A DNA stretch of 64,000 bases from Chenggangzhangella methanolivorans (GTDB lineage: Bacteria; Pseudomonadota; Alphaproteobacteria; Rhizobiales; Methylopilaceae), in assembly GCF_019797865.1 (NCBI RefSeq), contig NZ_CP081869.1, forward strand, positions 248,001 to 312,000, read 5' to 3'. Position numbers and translations under genes: made by a program. Below, in pieces: positions 10,474-34,777 of the stretch (position 1 is its first letter; each line of letters starts with the position of its first letter). A model generated the notes under the pieces. The model saw only the letters and a program-made list of their open reading frames with translations, was not told the origin of the DNA and ran no database searches.

Positions 10474-11031
10474 TCACTGCCTGAAGGGGAAGTTGAAGGC
10501 GCGCAGCAGGGCGCGCGCCTCGTCGTCAGACTTCGCCGTCGTGCAGACGATGACGTCCATGCCCCAGACCTGGTCGATCTTGTCGTACTCGATCTCGGGG
10601 AACACGATGTGCTCCTTGATGCCCATGGCGTAGTTGCCACGGCCGTCGAAGCTCTTCGGGTTCAGGCCGCGGAAGTCGCGAACGCGCGGCAGCGCGATCG
10701 TGACCAGGCGGTCAATGAAGTCGTACATGCGGGCGCGGCGCAGGGTGACCTTGCAGCCGACCGACTGGCCTTCGCGCAGCTTGAACGTCGCGATCGAGGT
10801 GCGCGCCTTGGTGATGACCGGCTTCTGCCCGGCGATCTTGGCGAGCTCCGACGCGGCGGTCGTGGCCTTCTTCGAGTCGGCGACGGCCTCGCCCACGCCC
10901 ATGTTCAGCACGATCTTCTCGATCGAGGGAACGGCCATGGGGTTCTTATAGCCGAACTCTTCGATGAGCTGGGCCCGGACCACGTCGTCGTAATGCCGCT
11001 TCAGGCGCGGCGTGTAAGCGGCCTCAGCCAT
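10474..11031 (-). CDS. rplE: 50S ribosomal protein L5
   Basis: L5, 185 residues, part of the 5S r[23 protein letters not shown] and the C-terminal [16 protein letters not shown] are family hallmarks. The start overlaps the 3' end of rplX by eight bases. Intact. Confidence 0.98.
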   Translation of the reverse strand: MAEAAYTPRLKRHYDDVVRAQLIEEFGYKNPMAVPSIEKIVLNMGVGEAVADSKKATTAASELAKIAGQKPVITKARTSIATFKLREGQSVGCKVTLRRARMYDFIDRLVTIALPRVRDFRGLNPKSFDGRGNYAMGIKEHIVFPEIEYDKIDQVWGMDVIVCTTAKSDDEARALLRAFNFPFRQ

Positions 11032-11350
11032 CGATGCGCTCCCCGGACCGCGCAGCCACGCGGACCTTCGTCTGGTTCGCGCCTTCGCCCTCGATCTTGA
11101 AGGAGACGCGCGTCGGCTTGCCGTCCTTCGGATCGGCGAGCGCGATGTTCGAGAGATGGATGGAGGCCTCCTTGCGGATGATGCCGCCTTCCTGGTTCTG
11201 GGTCTGCCGCTGATGCTTCATCACGACGTTGACGCCCTGCACGACGGCGCGCGTCTCCTTCGGGAGCACCTTCAGCACTTCGCCGGTCTTGCCCTTGTCC
11301 TTGCCGGCGAGAACGACGACCTTGTCGCCCTTCTTGATCTTTGCGGCCAT
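11024..11350 (-). CDS. rplX: 50S ribosomal protein L24
   Basis: L24, 108 residues, starting [20 protein letters not shown], with the KOW motif at about residues 6-32. The reading frame stays open upstream into rplN, but the family start is the ATG at 11350, which overlaps the rplN stop by one base (TGATG). The C-terminus overlaps rplE. Confidence 0.97.
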   Translation of the reverse strand: MAAKIKKGDKVVVLAGKDKGKTGEVLKVLPKETRAVVQGVNVVMKHQRQTQNQEGGIIRKEASIHLSNIALADPKDGKPTRVSFKIEGEGANQTKVRVAARSGERIDG

Positions 11351-11718
11351 CACAACACCTCCGGCGCGAGCGAGATGATCTTCATGTGGTTCTTGGCGCG
11401 AAGCTCGCGCGGAACCGGGCCGAAGATGCGCGTGCCGACCGGCTCCTTCTGATTGTTGATCAGAACGGCGGCGTTGCGGTCGAAGCGGATCACCGAGCCG
11501 TCGACGCGGCGGATGTCCTTGGCCGTGCGAACGACGACCGCCTTCATGACGTCGCCCTTCTTCACGCGACCGCGCGGGATCGCCTCCTTGACCGACACCA
11601 CGATGATGTCGCCCACGGCGGCGTAGCGGCGGCCGGCGCCGCCCAGAACCTTGATGCACATCACGCGCTTGGCGCCGCTGTTGTCAGCGACATCCAAGTT
11701 GCTCTGCATCTGAATCAT
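11350..11718 (-). CDS. rplN: 50S ribosomal protein L14
   Basis: L14, 122 residues, starting [20 protein letters not shown]. The signature [20 protein letters not shown] and [13 protein letters not shown] are clear. Intact; translationally coupled to rplX. Confidence 0.98.
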   Translation of the reverse strand: MIQMQSNLDVADNSGAKRVMCIKVLGGAGRRYAAVGDIIVVSVKEAIPRGRVKKGDVMKAVVVRTAKDIRRVDGSVIRFDRNAAVLINNQKEPVGTRIFGPVPRELRAKNHMKIISLAPEVL

Positions 11719-11795
11719 GGCCTTAGCCTTTCAATTTCGCCCGGACCGGTATCCACGAACTCTGCGGACCTCGCCCGGCGGGCCGTTTCAGATGA

Positions 11796-12068
11796 TCACT
11801 CGGTCGGCGCAGGGGCCGAGGCGTCGGCGTCGACTGAGGCGTCGGGTCGAACGACCCAGCGCTTCAGCCGGGAGATCGGACGGCTCTCCTCGATCCAGAC
11901 GAGGTCCCCGACCTTGAAGGCCTGGTTCTCGTCATGGGCGTGGTAGTGCTTCGTCCGGCGCACCGTCTTCTTCAGCAGCGGGTGCGTGAAGCGGCGCTCC
12001 ACCTTGACCACGACGGTCTTGGCGTTCTTGTCGGAAATGACGGTCCCGAGCAGGACTCTCTTCGGCAT
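11796..12068 (-). CDS. rpsQ: 30S ribosomal protein S17
   Basis: S17, 90 residues, an early-assembly OB-fold protein starting [20 protein letters not shown]. The core has [20 protein letters not shown]. The acidic/alanine-rich tail [15 protein letters not shown] exceeds the E. coli form, a common alphaproteobacterial feature. Between rpmC and rplN. Confidence 0.97.
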   Translation of the reverse strand: MPKRVLLGTVISDKNAKTVVVKVERRFTHPLLKKTVRRTKHYHAHDENQAFKVGDLVWIEESRPISRLKRWVVRPDASVDADASAPAPTE

Positions 12069-12080
12069 TGTGTCCTCCTC

Positions 12081-12281
12081 TTACTTGGCTTCGGCGCGCT
12101 TGGCGGCCGCGACCGTCATAACGCGGGCAATGTCACGGCGAACCGTCTTCACCCGCGAGGTGTTCTCGAGCTGTCCCGTCGCCTTCTGGAAGCGAAGGTT
12201 GAACTGCTCCTTCTTCAGCTTGACGACCTCGTCGTCGAGCTGGTCCGCGGTCATCGCGCGGAAATCCTGAGCCTTGGTCAT
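12081..12281 (-). CDS. rpmC: 50S ribosomal protein L29
   Basis: L29, 66 residues, starting [20 protein letters not shown]. An ATG five codons further upstream is in frame but would overlap rplP more. All-helical; [20 protein letters not shown] is the family signature. Between rplP and rpsQ. Confidence 0.95.
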   Translation of the reverse strand: MTKAQDFRAMTADQLDDEVVKLKKEQFNLRFQKATGQLENTSRVKTVRRDIARVMTVAAAKRAEAK

Positions 12282-12292
12282 GATCTCAGCCC

Positions 12293-12706
12293 TCACTCGG
12301 CGACGCGCTGGACGAAACGGGTGCGGATCGGAAGCTTCGCCGCGGCGAGCTGCAGGGCCTCACGGGCGATGTCGAGCGGCACGCCGTCGATCTCGAACAT
12401 GATGCGGCCCGGCTTGACCTTAGCGGCCCAGTACTCGTTCGCGCCCTTGCCCTTACCCATGCGCACTTCGGTCGGCTTCTTGGAGACCGGCACGTCCGGG
12501 AAGACGCGGATCCACACGCGGCCGGCGCGCTTCATGTGACGGGTCAGAGCGCGGCGAGCCGCCTCGATCTGACGCGCGGTGATGCGCTCGGGCTCCATGG
12601 CCTTGAGGCCATAGGCGCCGAAGTCCAGCTCAAAGCCGCCCTTGGCCGCGCCAGAGATGCGGCCCTTGAACTGCTTGCGGAACTTGGTCTTCTTCGGTTG
12701 CAGCAT
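12293..12706 (-). CDS. rplP: 50S ribosomal protein L16
   Basis: L16, 137 residues, starting [20 protein letters not shown], with [20 protein letters not shown] and [19 protein letters not shown]. It organises the aminoacyl-tRNA site of the large subunit. Intact; between rpsC and rpmC. Confidence 0.98.
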   Translation of the reverse strand: MLQPKKTKFRKQFKGRISGAAKGGFELDFGAYGLKAMEPERITARQIEAARRALTRHMKRAGRVWIRVFPDVPVSKKPTEVRMGKGKGANEYWAAKVKPGRIMFEIDGVPLDIAREALQLAAAKLPIRTRFVQRVAE

Positions 12707-12731
12707 TGTTCAAACTCCCGGTCGAACCGCC

Positions 12732-13436
12732 TCAGGCCGCGTGATCGCGACGCTGGGGACGGCCGCCGTCGCCGTCGTTCAGACGCTTGTCCTGGGCCAT
12801 GGGGTCATGCTCCATGACCTCGCCCTTGAAGATCCACACCTTCACGCCGCAGGTGCCCATCGCGGTCTTCGCGGTGGCGACGCCGTAGTCGACGTCGGCG
12901 CGCAGCGTGTGCAGCGGAACGCGGCCCTCGCGGTACCACTCGGTGCGGGCGATCTCCGCGCCGCCGAGACGGCCGGCGCAGTTGATGCGGATGCCCTCGG
13001 CGCCGAGACGCATGGCCGACTGGACCGCGCGCTTCATCGCCCGGCGGAACGCCACGCGGCGCTCGAGCTGCTGGGCGATCGACTCCGCGACGAGCGTCGA
13101 GTCGATCTCGGGCTTGCGCACCTCAACGATGTTGATGTGCACTTCCGACGAGGTCATCGAGCCGACCTTCTTGCGAAGCTTCTCGATGTCCGCGCCCTTC
13201 TTGCCGATCACGATGCCCGGACGCGCCGAGTAGATCGACACGCGGCACTTCTTGTGCGGGCGCTCGATGACGATCTTGGAGACCGCCGCCTGCTTCAGAT
13301 CCTTCAGGAGCGCGTCGCGGATCGCGATGTCTTCCTGCAGGAGCTTGCCGTACTCGCCCTTGCTGGCGAACCAGCGCGAGTCCCACGTGCGGTTGATGCC
13401 GAGCCGAAGCCCGATCGGGTTGACCTTGTGACCCAT
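12732..13436 (-). CDS. rpsC: 30S ribosomal protein S3
   Basis: S3, 234 residues, starting [20 protein letters not shown]. The KH type-2 domain ([20 protein letters not shown], about residues 67-86) and the C-terminal domain ending near [18 protein letters not shown] are present. Intact; between rplV and rplP. Confidence 0.98.
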   Translation of the reverse strand: MGHKVNPIGLRLGINRTWDSRWFASKGEYGKLLQEDIAIRDALLKDLKQAAVSKIVIERPHKKCRVSIYSARPGIVIGKKGADIEKLRKKVGSMTSSEVHINIVEVRKPEIDSTLVAESIAQQLERRVAFRRAMKRAVQSAMRLGAEGIRINCAGRLGGAEIARTEWYREGRVPLHTLRADVDYGVATAKTAMGTCGVKVWIFKGEVMEHDPMAQDKRLNDGDGGRPQRRDHAA

Positions 13437-13446
13437 CGTCTTCTCC

Positions 13447-13836
13447 TCAAGCCTTGGCCGACGCCTGCTCGACCTGACGAACGACGATCGTCAGGTGCGA
13501 GAACGGCTTCTGGATCGTGCCCACGCGGCCACGGGCTCGCGGCGAGAACCGGCGCATCACGATGGACTTGCCGACGAACGCCTCGGAGACGATCAGGTCG
13601 TCCACGTCGAGATCATGGTTGTTCTCGGCGTTGGCGATGGCGCTCTCGAGCGTCTTCTTCACCTGGCCGGCGATGCGCTTGCGCGAGAAGGTGAGGTCGG
13701 CGAGCGCCGTCTCGACCTTCTTGCCGCGGATCAGCTGAGCGACGAGGTTGAGCTTCTGCGGCGAGATCCGGACCATGCGCAGCACGGCCTTGGCCTCGTT
13801 CTCGGGAAGCGCGCGCTTGGCGGCTGGCTTGCCCAT
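13447..13836 (-). CDS. rplV: 50S ribosomal protein L22
   Basis: L22, 129 residues from the ATG giving [20 protein letters not shown]. An in-frame ATG 12 codons upstream ([12 protein letters not shown]) would overlap rpsS and is unlikely. The exit-tunnel hairpin region [20 protein letters not shown] is intact. Confidence 0.96.
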   Translation of the reverse strand: MGKPAAKRALPENEAKAVLRMVRISPQKLNLVAQLIRGKKVETALADLTFSRKRIAGQVKKTLESAIANAENNHDLDVDDLIVSEAFVGKSIVMRRFSPRARGRVGTIQKPFSHLTIVVRQVEQASAKA

Positions 13837-13840
13837 CGGA

Positions 13841-14119
13841 TTACTTCCTCTTCGCCTTCTTGTCCGCCGCATGACCGTAGAAGGTCCGCGTCGGAGCGAA
13901 TTCGCCGAGCTTGTGGCCGATCATCTCTTCGTTGACCGACACGGGCACATGCTTCTGGCCGTTGTAGACCCCGAAGGTGAGGCCGACGAACTGCGGCAGG
14001 ATGGTCGAACGGCGGCTCCAGGTCTTGATGACCTCGTTGCGGGTCGAACCGCGGGCCACGTCCGCCTTCTTAAGCAGGTACCCGTCGACGAAGGGACCCT
14101 TCCAGATTGAACGAGACAT
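13841..14119 (-). CDS. rpsS: 30S ribosomal protein S19
   Basis: S19, 92 residues, starting [20 protein letters not shown]. The signature [20 protein letters not shown] and C-terminal [20 protein letters not shown] are as expected. Intact; 12 bases after rplB. Confidence 0.98.
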   Translation of the reverse strand: MSRSIWKGPFVDGYLLKKADVARGSTRNEVIKTWSRRSTILPQFVGLTFGVYNGQKHVPVSVNEEMIGHKLGEFAPTRTFYGHAADKKAKRK

Positions 14120-14131
14120 TCTCGGGCTCCC

Positions 14132-14961
14132 TTACTTCTTCTTCCGGGCGTGCCGGCTCGTGGCGATGAACTTGTCGGTCGCCTTGTTCGAACGCGTGCG
14201 CTTGCCCTTGGTGGGCTTGCCCACGGGGGGTGGCGGCGGCCCGAGGTGCGGCCTTCGCCGCCGCCATGCGGATGGTCGACCGGGTTCATGGTCACGCCGC
14301 GGTTGTGCGGCTTGCGGCCGAGCCAGCGCGAACGGCCGGCCTTGCCGAGATTGATGTTGGCGTGGTCGGGGTTCGACACCGCGCCGATGGTGCCGAAGCA
14401 CTGGCCGTGCACGAGGCGCTGCTCGCCGGAAGACAGGCGGAGCGTCACGTAGCCCTGGTCACGAGCGACGATCTGGGCGTAGGAGCCCGCCGACCGCGCG
14501 ATCTGGCCGCCGCGACCGATCTTGATCTCGACGTTGTGCACGATCGTGCCGACCGGCGCGACGCCGAGCGGCATCGCGTTGCCCGGCTTCACGTCGACCT
14601 GGGCGCCCGCGACGACCTGGTCGCCGACATTGAGGCGCTGCGGCGCGAGGATGTAGGCGAGCTCGCCGTCCTCGTAGCGGATCAGCGCGATGAACGCCGA
14701 ACGGTTGGGATCGTACTCGATCCGATCGACGGTCGCCGGCACGTCCAGCTTGCGACGCTTGAAGTCGATCAGGCGGTAGGTCCGCTTGTGGCCGCCGCCG
14801 CGGAACCGCACCGTGATGCGGCCGAGGTTGTTGCGGCCGCCGGAGGACGTGAGTCCCTCCGTCAGCTGCTTGACCGGCTTGCCCTTGTAGAGCGCCGACC
14901 GGTCGACGATCACGAGCTGGCGAAGGCTCGGAGTGATCGGGTTGTAGGTCTTCAAAGCCAT
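14132..14961 (-). CDS. rplB: 50S ribosomal protein L2, frameshifted by one base
   Basis: L2 is essential for subunit joining and peptidyl transfer. The first 230 residues from 14961 ([20 protein letters not shown], then [16 protein letters not shown]) are in one frame; the C-terminus ([20 protein letters not shown] to SRHARKKK) is in another. The switch lies in a run of six G on the plus strand near 14224-14229. About 277 residues when repaired. A sequence error is much likelier than a real break. Confidence 0.93.
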
Positions 14962-14983
14962 AGCTGTTCTCCGGTCCTCAGCC

Positions 14984-15277
14984 TCAGAGGCCCGTCGTCA
15001 CGTCGATGGCGTGGCCTTCGGCCAGCGTCACGATCGCGCGCTTGGTGTCGCCCTGCCGGCCGAGGCGGCCGCGGAAACGCTTTTCCTTGCCCTTGCGGAC
15101 GAGGGTGTTCACGCTCACGACCTTCACGTCGAAGAGCTTCTCCACCGCCGCCTTGATCTGCGGCTTGGTGGCGGTGTCAGCGACCTTGAACACCACCTTG
15201 TTCTGCTCGGAAGCGTAGGTGGCCTTCTCGGTGATGATCGGCGCGCGGATGACGTCGTAGTGGCGAAGGTCGGTCAT
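14984..15277 (-). CDS. rplW: 50S ribosomal protein L23
   Basis: L23, 97 residues, tunnel-exit protein that docks trigger factor and SRP. Starts [20 protein letters not shown]; middle has [20 protein letters not shown]. Start overlaps the rplD stop (ATGA). Intact. Confidence 0.98.
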   Translation of the reverse strand: MTDLRHYDVIRAPIITEKATYASEQNKVVFKVADTATKPQIKAAVEKLFDVKVVSVNTLVRKGKEKRFRGRLGRQGDTKRAIVTLAEGHAIDVTTGL

Positions 15278-15897
15278 TTGAAGCGCGCCTCCAGCGCATC
15301 GATGGCGGCCTTGGTCAGCACGAGCGTGTCGCGGCGAAGGATGTCGTAGACGTTGATGCCCTGCACCGGCAGCACGTCCACGGTGTGGACGGCGCGCGAG
15401 GCGAGCTTCACGTTGGCGTCGACGTCGGCGCCGTCGATGACCAGCGCGTTCGAGAAGCCAAGCTTCTCGATCTGCGCCAGGAACGCCTTGGTCTTACCCT
15501 CGGTCAGCGCGAAGTCGTCGAGCACGACGATCTGCTCGCCCTTGGCCTTGGCCGAGAGAGCGTGCTTCAGGCCGAGCGCGCGGACCTTCTTCGGCAGGTC
15601 GTGCTCATGAGAGCGCACGACCGGACCGAAAGCGCGGCCGCCGCCACGGAACTGCGGAGCCGACGCCTGGGCGTGACGGGCGCGGCCCGTGCCCTTCTGC
15701 TTGTACATCTTCTTGCCCGTGCGGGCGATGTCCGAGCGGCCCTTGGTGACATGCGTGCCGGCCTGACGGCGGGCGAGCTGCCAGCGAACGACGCGGTGCA
15801 GGATGTCGGTCCGCGGCTCAAGGCCGAAGATCTCGTCCGAAAGCGTGACCTTGTCGCCCGACTTGCCGTCGGCCTTGGTGATCGCGATCTCAACCAT
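15274..15897 (-). CDS. rplD: 50S ribosomal protein L4
   Basis: L4, 207 residues from the ATG at 15897 ([19 protein letters not shown]), which overlaps the rplC stop by one base. Contains [20 protein letters not shown], the tunnel-lining loop. In E. coli L4 represses the S10 operon; no leader equivalent was recognised here. Intact. Confidence 0.97.
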   Translation of the reverse strand: MVEIAITKADGKSGDKVTLSDEIFGLEPRTDILHRVVRWQLARRQAGTHVTKGRSDIARTGKKMYKQKGTGRARHAQASAPQFRGGGRAFGPVVRSHEHDLPKKVRALGLKHALSAKAKGEQIVVLDDFALTEGKTKAFLAQIEKLGFSNALVIDGADVDANVKLASRAVHTVDVLPVQGINVYDILRRDTLVLTKAAIDALEARFK

Positions 15898-16652
15898 CAC
15901 GCGGTCTCCCCGGCGGTCGTTTCAGTGGCCGGGGCCTCCTCGACCGGGGTCGAAGCCGGGGCGTCGGACTGCTGCCCACGCTCACGGAACTTGCCCGGCA
16001 TCGGAATGCCCTCGGGAAGCTTGGTCTTCACGGCGTCGCGCACCAGGATCCAGCCGCCCTTGACGCCCGGAACCGCGCCCTCGACGAGGATCAGACCGCG
16101 CTCCGGATCGGTGGAGACCACCTTCAGGTTCTGCGTGGTGACGCGCTCGTCGCCGAGATGACCGGCCATCTTCTTGTTCTTGAAGACCTTGCCCGGATCC
16201 TGACGGCCGCCGGTCGAACCGTGCGAACGGTGCGAAACGGAGACGCCGTGAGTGGCGCGAAGGCCGCCGAAGTTCCAGCGCTTCATCGCGCCGGCGAAGC
16301 CCTTGCCGGTCGAGGTGCCGGTGACGTCGACGCGCTGGCCGGCGACGAAGTGGTCCGCGGTGAGCTCGGCGCCCACGGGGATCACGGCGTCGTCGGAGAC
16401 GCGGAACTCCACGACCTTCCGCTTCGGCTCGACCTCGGCCTTGGCGAAACCGCCACGCTCGGCCTTGGTGACGTTCTTCGGCTTGCGCGAACCCGCGCCG
16501 AGCTGAAGAGCCACATAACCATTCGTCTCGACCGTGCGGTGGGCGACCACCTGGCACATGTCGACCTTAAGCACGGTGACCGGCACATGCTCGCCAGCGT
16601 CGGTGAAGACGCGGGTCATGCCCAGCTTCTGTGCGATGAGTCCGGAGCGCAT
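15897..16652 (-). CDS. rplC: 50S ribosomal protein L3
   Basis: L3, 251 residues, starting [20 protein letters not shown]. Family core [20 protein letters not shown] and [20 protein letters not shown]. The alanine/threonine-rich C-terminal tail ([19 protein letters not shown]) is longer than in E. coli but typical of the class. Intact. Confidence 0.98.
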   Translation of the reverse strand: MRSGLIAQKLGMTRVFTDAGEHVPVTVLKVDMCQVVAHRTVETNGYVALQLGAGSRKPKNVTKAERGGFAKAEVEPKRKVVEFRVSDDAVIPVGAELTADHFVAGQRVDVTGTSTGKGFAGAMKRWNFGGLRATHGVSVSHRSHGSTGGRQDPGKVFKNKKMAGHLGDERVTTQNLKVVSTDPERGLILVEGAVPGVKGGWILVRDAVKTKLPEGIPMPGKFRERGQQSDAPASTPVEEAPATETTAGETA

Positions 16653-16683
16653 CCGCCTCGTCCTTCTACTCAGTGAGCCTGGA

Positions 16684-16992
16684 TCAGAGCTTGATCTCGA
16701 CGTCGACGCCGGCGGCGAGGTCGAGCTTCATCAGCGCGTCCACGGTCTGCGGCGTCGGGTCGACGATGTCGAGAAGACGCTTGTGCGTCCGAATCTCGAA
16801 CTGCTCGCGGCTCTTCTTGTCGACGTGGGGCGAGCGGTTCACCGTGAACTTCTCGATCCGCGTCGGCAGCGGGATGGGGCCGCGCACCTGGGCGCCGGTC
16901 CGCTTAGCCGTCGACACGATCTCCCGGGTGGAGGTGTCGAGGATGCGGTGATCGAACGCCTTGAGGCGGATCCGGATGTTCTGGCCGTTCAT
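16684..16992 (-). CDS. rpsJ: 30S ribosomal protein S10
   Basis: S10 (NusE), 102 residues, starting [20 protein letters not shown]. The conserved [20 protein letters not shown] is present. Also a subunit of NusB-type antitermination complexes. First gene of the S10 operon, here directly after tuf with a 70-base gap. Confidence 0.98.
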   Translation of the reverse strand: MNGQNIRIRLKAFDHRILDTSTREIVSTAKRTGAQVRGPIPLPTRIEKFTVNRSPHVDKKSREQFEIRTHKRLLDIVDPTPQTVDALMKLDLAAGVDVEIKL

Positions 16993-17062
16993 GGGTCTAC
17001 CGTCTCCACGGGTCGGAGGCAGGCCGGTTAAGCCGGCCCCCTTCCGCGTCAGGAAAGTTCAA

Positions 17063-18253
<1,191 letters not shown>

Positions 18254-18318
18254 CGGCGTCGGCTCCGTTCTCTTCTCTAATCTTCAGGGTTCAGGTTCGT
18301 CTCTAACGCGGCGTGGGA

Positions 18319-20402
<2,084 letters not shown>

Positions 20403-20429
20403 CTTATCGGTCCTTCAGTCTCTGCTCGA

Positions 20430-20900
20430 TTACCAGCGGTAGTGCGAGAAGGCGCGGTTCGCTTCCGCCATGCGGTGCGTGTCTTCGCGCTTCTTCACGG
20501 CGGAGCCGCGGTTGTTCGATGCGTCGATCAGTTCGGCGGACAGGCGATCCACCATGGTCTTCTCGTTGCGGGCGCGGGCCGAGGCCAGCAGCCAGCGCAG
20601 AGCGAGCGCCTGGCGACGCTCGGGGCGCACTTCGACGGGAACCTGGTAGGTCGCGCCGCCGACGCGGCGGGAACGAACCTCGAGAGCCGGCGAAATGTTC
20701 TCGAGCGCCTGATGGAACACGGCGATCGGGCTCTGCTTGAGCTTGCCTTCGACCTGGTCGAACGCGCCGTAGACGATCGCCTCGGCGGCCGACTTCTTGC
20801 CGTGCTTCATGACGGTGTTCATGAACTTCGACACGATGAGATCCCCGAATTTGGGATCGGGATGAACTTCACGACGCTCGGCGGAATGACGACGGGACAT
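20430..20900 (-). CDS. rpsG: 30S ribosomal protein S7
   Basis: S7, 156 residues, starting [20 protein letters not shown]. The signature [20 protein letters not shown] and C-terminal [18 protein letters not shown] are intact. In E. coli it represses the str operon. Eleven bases after rpsL. Confidence 0.98.
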   Translation of the reverse strand: MSRRHSAERREVHPDPKFGDLIVSKFMNTVMKHGKKSAAEAIVYGAFDQVEGKLKQSPIAVFHQALENISPALEVRSRRVGGATYQVPVEVRPERRQALALRWLLASARARNEKTMVDRLSAELIDASNNRGSAVKKREDTHRMAEANRAFSHYRW

Positions 20901-20911
20901 CTGTCAGAACC

Positions 20912-21283
20912 TCACTTCGGCCGCTTCGCGCCGTACTTCGACCGGCGCTGCTTGCGGTTCTTGACGCCCTGCGTGTCGAGCACGCCGCGCAGGATGTGAT
21001 AGCGGACGCCCGGAAGGTCCTTCACGCGGCCGCCGCGGATCATGACCACCGAATGCTCCTGGAGGTTATGGCCCTCGCCCGGGATGTAGCCGATGACCTC
21101 GAAGCCGTTGGTGAGACGCACCTTGGCGACCTTACGAAGCGCCGAGTTCGGCTTCTTCGGGGTCGTGGTGTAAACGCGCGTGCAGACGCCACGCTTCTGC
21201 GGGCACGCCTGGAGCGCCGGAACCGTATTGCGCGCCGTCGGCGCCTGCCGCGGCTTGCGGATCAACTGGCTGATGGTGGGCAT
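20912..21283 (-). CDS. rpsL: 30S ribosomal protein S12
   Basis: S12, 123 residues from [20 protein letters not shown]. An in-frame start 21 codons upstream is not family-like. The decoding-centre stretch [13 protein letters not shown] and the loop [12 protein letters not shown] are wild type, with both lysines linked to streptomycin sensitivity present. First gene of the str operon. Confidence 0.98.
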   Translation of the reverse strand: MPTISQLIRKPRQAPTARNTVPALQACPQKRGVCTRVYTTTPKKPNSALRKVAKVRLTNGFEVIGYIPGEGHNLQEHSVVMIRGGRVKDLPGVRYHILRGVLDTQGVKNRKQRRSKYGAKRPK

Positions 21284-21718
21284 TGTTCGCCTAACCGCCT
21301 TCTTAAATCTCAACAGCGTTCGGCGCGAAGAGGAGACCCTCGACACGCAAAACGAAACGACGCCCGCCTTCGGAGAACCGAAGGAAGCGCCCGCTCCTTG
21401 CAGAGGACCGACGGCGACAAGCGCCGCAGGTCATGAACCCGCAACTGACCCAGTGTGGTCGCGACAGCGTTTGAACCCGAAAGGTCGGAGCGTTGGACCG
21501 CTTCCGAGCAGCGTGGGATCACCGCCTGCCGAAGAGTGGGCGGCTTCTAACCCGCGAGTCGGGGAACGTCAACCCGCCGTGGAGCTATTCGGCGAAGATC
21601 GGCCATGCGCGCCCAGATGAGGTACCCGAGCGCTGTGATTTAAGGCCCTTGCGACCCACAAGAACCAGGCGCCGCGCCCCTCGCCTGCTCAGCAGCGCTG
21701 GCTCTTCAGCTCTTCCGC
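21284..21718. other. 435-base gap upstream of rpsL
   Basis: No convincing gene on either strand. The part nearest rpsL is an untranslated leader of about 260 bases downstream of the promoter at 21544-21572. The rest separates the str operon from the broken LuxR-type gene. No tRNA was recognised. Confidence 0.5.
21544..21572 (-). promoter_or_regulatory. Probable sigma-70-type promoter of the str operon
   Basis: Minus strand: TTGACG (21567-21572), exactly 17 bases, then TAGAAG (21544-21549), about 260 bases before rpsL. Good match for an alphaproteobacterial housekeeping promoter and placed where a new transcript is needed, because a terminator-like hairpin closes rpoC upstream. Confidence 0.55.
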
Positions 21719-27241
<5,523 letters not shown>

Positions 27242-27255
27242 TCAGAGAGCCGCCG

Positions 27256-31369
<4,114 letters not shown>

Positions 31370-31598
31370 CGTCTTCCTCATCTCGCGCCGTGCACGCCTG
31401 ATCCAAAAACCGTCCGGCCGAAAATTCGGCCCAGGGCCCTTGGATCAGGCGCGGCGGACTCCATCTCGCGACGGACCCGCTTTCAGAAACGCCCCGCCGG
31501 GTCTCCAGAACCACGAAGGTCTCCGGGAACCGGAAGGCGCTGAAAGCCGCGCAGGACTCGACGTCTGCGACGTCGCCCCACGCGGCTTCAATCAAAGT

Positions 31599-31634
31599 CC
31601 CGCGGGGACCGGCGAACCGGCGACCCCCGCGGGG
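31599..31634 (-). terminator. Attenuator-like hairpin between rplL and rpoB
   Basis: Strong stem: CCCCGCGGGG (31625-31634) pairs with CCCGCGGGG (31599-31607), extended by CGCCGG/CCGGCG-type pairing inside, followed on the minus strand by ACTTTGATT. E. coli has a partial terminator in the same place that sets the ratio of ribosomal protein to polymerase; the same role is inferred here. The rest of the 293-base gap holds no gene. Confidence 0.55.
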
Positions 31635-31674
31635 TATTTCCGTCGCGGACCGCGAAACGCGATCCGCGCCGAAC

Positions 31675-32052
<378 letters not shown>

Positions 32053-32104
32053 TGTTTCACGTCCTTAGAGGGTTCGAACCAGTTTTGAACTTTGGAAGAG
32101 CGGC

Positions 32105-32623
32105 TCACGCCGCCTCGTCTCGCTTGGCGTATGCCCCGAAAACGCGCGCAAGCTTGGCGGCCGGCGCGGTCGAGAGCTGCGCGAGCTTGGTCGCCGGGGC
32201 CTGGATAAGGCCGACGAGCTTGGCGCGCAGTTCGTCCAGGGACGGCAGCGTGGCAAGAGCCTTCACGCCGTCCGGGTTCAGGGAGGTCGCGCCCATGGCG
32301 CCGCCCAGGATCACGAACTTGTCGTGCCCCTTGGCGAACTCCACTGCGACCTTGGGCGCCACCACCGGATCATCGCTGTAAGCGAGGATCGTCGGGCCCT
32401 GCAGGAGGGACCCGATATGGGCGACGTCCGTGCCATCGAGAGCGATCTTGGCGAGCCGGTTCTTCGCGACCTTCACGCTCGCGCCAGCCTCGCGCATCTG
32501 CCGACGAAGCGTCTGCAGCTGGGCGACGGTCAGGCCCGAGTAGTGAGCGACGACGATGGCCCCGGAGTTCGAAAACACCGAGTTCAGCGTCGCGACCATG
32601 TCACGCTTTTCCGCGCGGTCCAC
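32105..32623 (-). CDS. rplJ: 50S ribosomal protein L10
   Basis: Stalk base protein, 172 residues, starting [20 protein letters not shown], with [20 protein letters not shown]. The L10-L7/L12 complex represses its own mRNA in other bacteria; the long leader upstream is compatible with this. Intact. Confidence 0.98.
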   Translation of the reverse strand: MDRAEKRDMVATLNSVFSNSGAIVVAHYSGLTVAQLQTLRRQMREAGASVKVAKNRLAKIALDGTDVAHIGSLLQGPTILAYSDDPVVAPKVAVEFAKGHDKFVILGGAMGATSLNPDGVKALATLPSLDELRAKLVGLIQAPATKLAQLSTAPAAKLARVFGAYAKRDEAA

Positions 32624-32962
32624 GTGCTCTCTCCGGTAGACGGTCCAGTCCTCATGGACGGAACCGCCGGGTTGCTACGGCCGTTGCTCGTCGGGCGGAC
32701 GCCCTCGTGGCCAACGGCGGCTTCAAGCCTGTCCGCGCGCCTCGCCTCGAAAGGTTCGGCCGCGTTGGTTCGAACCGGACGTAAGGGCCGCTCTCGCGGG
32801 CCATGAAATCCGGTCGTCCCGTCTCGGCAGGTCCCGGTGCTCCGGGCTTAAGCGGTCTCCCCGTGGAGGCGCGCCTGCTTTCTCGGACAGGTCGGACAGA
32901 GCGGCGAACCGCCCTGCCCTTCATTCGCGCCGGATCAGAGACCCGGCGCGAAATTCTTCAAA
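32624..32962. other. 339-base gap between rplA and rplJ (rplJ leader region)
   Basis: No gene seen. On the minus strand it starts with a terminator-like hairpin (32924-32952) and continues as a GC-rich leader with several possible stems before rplJ. By position it corresponds to the L10 leader. I did not find a convincing -35/-10 pair. Confidence 0.45.
32924..32952 (-). terminator. Hairpin after rplA
   Basis: Perfect ten-base stem TTCGCGCCGG / CCGGCGCGAA with a nine-base loop, just past the rplA stop. No T-run follows on the minus strand, so it may be a processing or attenuation signal rather than a full terminator. Confidence 0.45.
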
Positions 32963-33661
32963 TCAGGCGCCCAACACCGTCGACGGATCGACGTGCACGC
33001 CCGGGCCCATGGTCGACGAGACCGCGATGCGCTGGACATACTGGCCCTTCGCGCCGGTCGGCTTGGCCTTCACCACGGCGTCGGTGAACGCCTTGATGTT
33101 CTCGGCGAGCTTCTGCGCGTCGAACGACGCCTTGCCGACGCCGCCATGGATGATGCCGGCCTTCTCGACGCGGAACTCCACTGCGCCGCCCTTGGCGGCC
33201 TTGACCGCGCCAGCGACGTCCATCGTCACGGTGCCGACCTTCGGGTTCGGCATCAGGCCGCGCGGGCCGAGCACTTTGCCGAGACGGCCGACGAGCGGCA
33301 TCAGGTCCGGGGTCGCGATGCAGCGATCGAACTCGATCTTGCCGCCCTGGACGATCTCGAGCAGGTCCTCGGCGCCGACGACGTCGGCCCCGGCGGCCTT
33401 GGCCTCGTCGGCCTTCGGGCCGCGGGCGAACACGCCGACGCGAACCGTGCGGCCCGAACCGTTCGGCAGATTGCAGACGCCGCGGACCATCTGGTCGGCG
33501 TGGCGCGGGTCGACGCCGAGATTGATCGCGACCTCGATGGTCTCGTCGAACTTCGCCTTGGCGCGGTCCTTCACGAGAGCCAGGGCCTCGTCGAGAGCAT
33601 AGAGCTTCTCGCGGTCGACGCCTTCACGAGCGGCGGAGTAGCGCTTACCGATCTTCGCCAT
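32963..33661 (-). CDS. rplA: 50S ribosomal protein L1
   Basis: L1, 232 residues, starting [20 protein letters not shown], with the signature [20 protein letters not shown]. Mobile stalk protein that helps release tRNA and usually represses the rplK-rplA mRNA. Two bases separate it from rplK. Intact. Confidence 0.98.
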   Translation of the reverse strand: MAKIGKRYSAAREGVDREKLYALDEALALVKDRAKAKFDETIEVAINLGVDPRHADQMVRGVCNLPNGSGRTVRVGVFARGPKADEAKAAGADVVGAEDLLEIVQGGKIEFDRCIATPDLMPLVGRLGKVLGPRGLMPNPKVGTVTMDVAGAVKAAKGGAVEFRVEKAGIIHGGVGKASFDAQKLAENIKAFTDAVVKAKPTGAKGQYVQRIAVSSTMGPGVHVDPSTVLGA

Positions 33662-33663
33662 GG

Positions 33664-34095
33664 TCAGCCCTCCACCGCCAAGCCCATCGAACGGGCGGAG
33701 CCCGCAAGCATCGCCACGGCGGCCTCGACCGTGTGGCAGTTCATGTCGGCCATCTTCTTCTCCGCGATGTCGCGGAGCTGGGCCTGGGTGACCTTGCCGA
33801 CGGGAGCCGCCTTGCCGGTCGTCTTGGAGCCCGACTTGATGCCGGCGGCCTGCTTGAGGAAGTAGCTCACAGGCGGCGACTTCATCAGGAACGTGAAGGA
33901 GCGGTCCGCATAGGCGGTGATGACGACGGGGATCGGCATCCCCTTCTCCATCTGACCGGTGGCGGCGTTGAACGCCTTGCAGAACTCCATGATGTTCAGG
34001 CCGCGCTGACCGAGCGCCGGACCGATCGGCGGCGACGGGTTCGCGGAGCCCGCGGGCACCTGCAGCTTGATGTAACCTACGACTTTCTTCGCCAT
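33664..34095 (-). CDS. rplK: 50S ribosomal protein L11
   Basis: L11, 143 residues, starting [20 protein letters not shown]; proline pair in [21 protein letters not shown]-terminal RNA-binding part with [20 protein letters not shown]. Needed for RelA-type sensing in other bacteria. Intact. Confidence 0.98.
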   Translation of the reverse strand: MAKKVVGYIKLQVPAGSANPSPPIGPALGQRGLNIMEFCKAFNAATGQMEKGMPIPVVITAYADRSFTFLMKSPPVSYFLKQAAGIKSGSKTTGKAAPVGKVTQAQLRDIAEKKMADMNCHTVEAAVAMLAGSARSMGLAVEG

Positions 34096-34216
34096 GTCCT
34101 CAGTTCTCCTCTGACGCCACGGGGATCACGCCCCTCGCGTCGTTGAGCCGTGGTGCGAAGCCGGACGGCCGGCGGCGAAAACGCCGGCGCCCCCTCTCCC
34201 ACAGCCGGGTTTCGGG

Positions 34217-34777
34217 TCAGACCTTTTCGACCTGCCCGTATTCGAGATCGACGGTCGTCGCGCGACCGAAGATCGAGACGTCGATCTTGAGGCGCGCGCG
34301 GGCCTCGTCGACGTCCTGCACCACGCCCGAGAAGGACGCGAACGGCCCGTCGGAGACGCGCACCTGCTCGCCCACCTCGAACGAAACGGAAGGCTTCGGA
34401 CGCTCGATGCCTTCCTGCACCTGCTGCATGATCCGCAGAGCCTCGCGCTCCGAGATCGGCGACGGCTTGTTGTCCGCGCCCAGGAACCCCGTGACCTTCG
34501 GGGTGTTGCGGATCAGGTGATAGGCCTGGTCCGTCAGGGTCCATCTTCACCAGCACGTAGCCGGGAAAAAACTTGCGCTCCGCATCGACCTTGCGGCCGC
34601 GGCGCACCTCGACGACCTTTCGGTCGGCACGAGAATTTCCTCGAAGAGATCGCCGAGGCCGGTCTGCTCGGCCTTCTCGCGGATCGATTCCGCGACCTTC
34701 TTCTCGAAGTTCGAATAAGCGTGGACGATGTACCAGCGCTTCGGCCGGCCGCCCGCGCGGGCTTCGACGGCGCTCAT
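34217..34777 (-). CDS. nusG: Transcription termination/antitermination protein NusG, two compensating frameshifts
   Basis: About 186 residues, starting MSAVEARAGGRPKRWYIVHA. The NGN domain runs YSNFEKKVAESIREKAEQTG to VPTE, then KVVEVRRGRKVDAERKFFPG in a second frame, and QAYHLIRNTPKVTGFLGADN back in the original spacing. The KOW domain has VGEQVRVSDGPFASFSGVVQ. The switches lie near 34620 and 34540. Its start overlaps the secE stop (ATGA). Repaired length is normal. Confidence 0.93.
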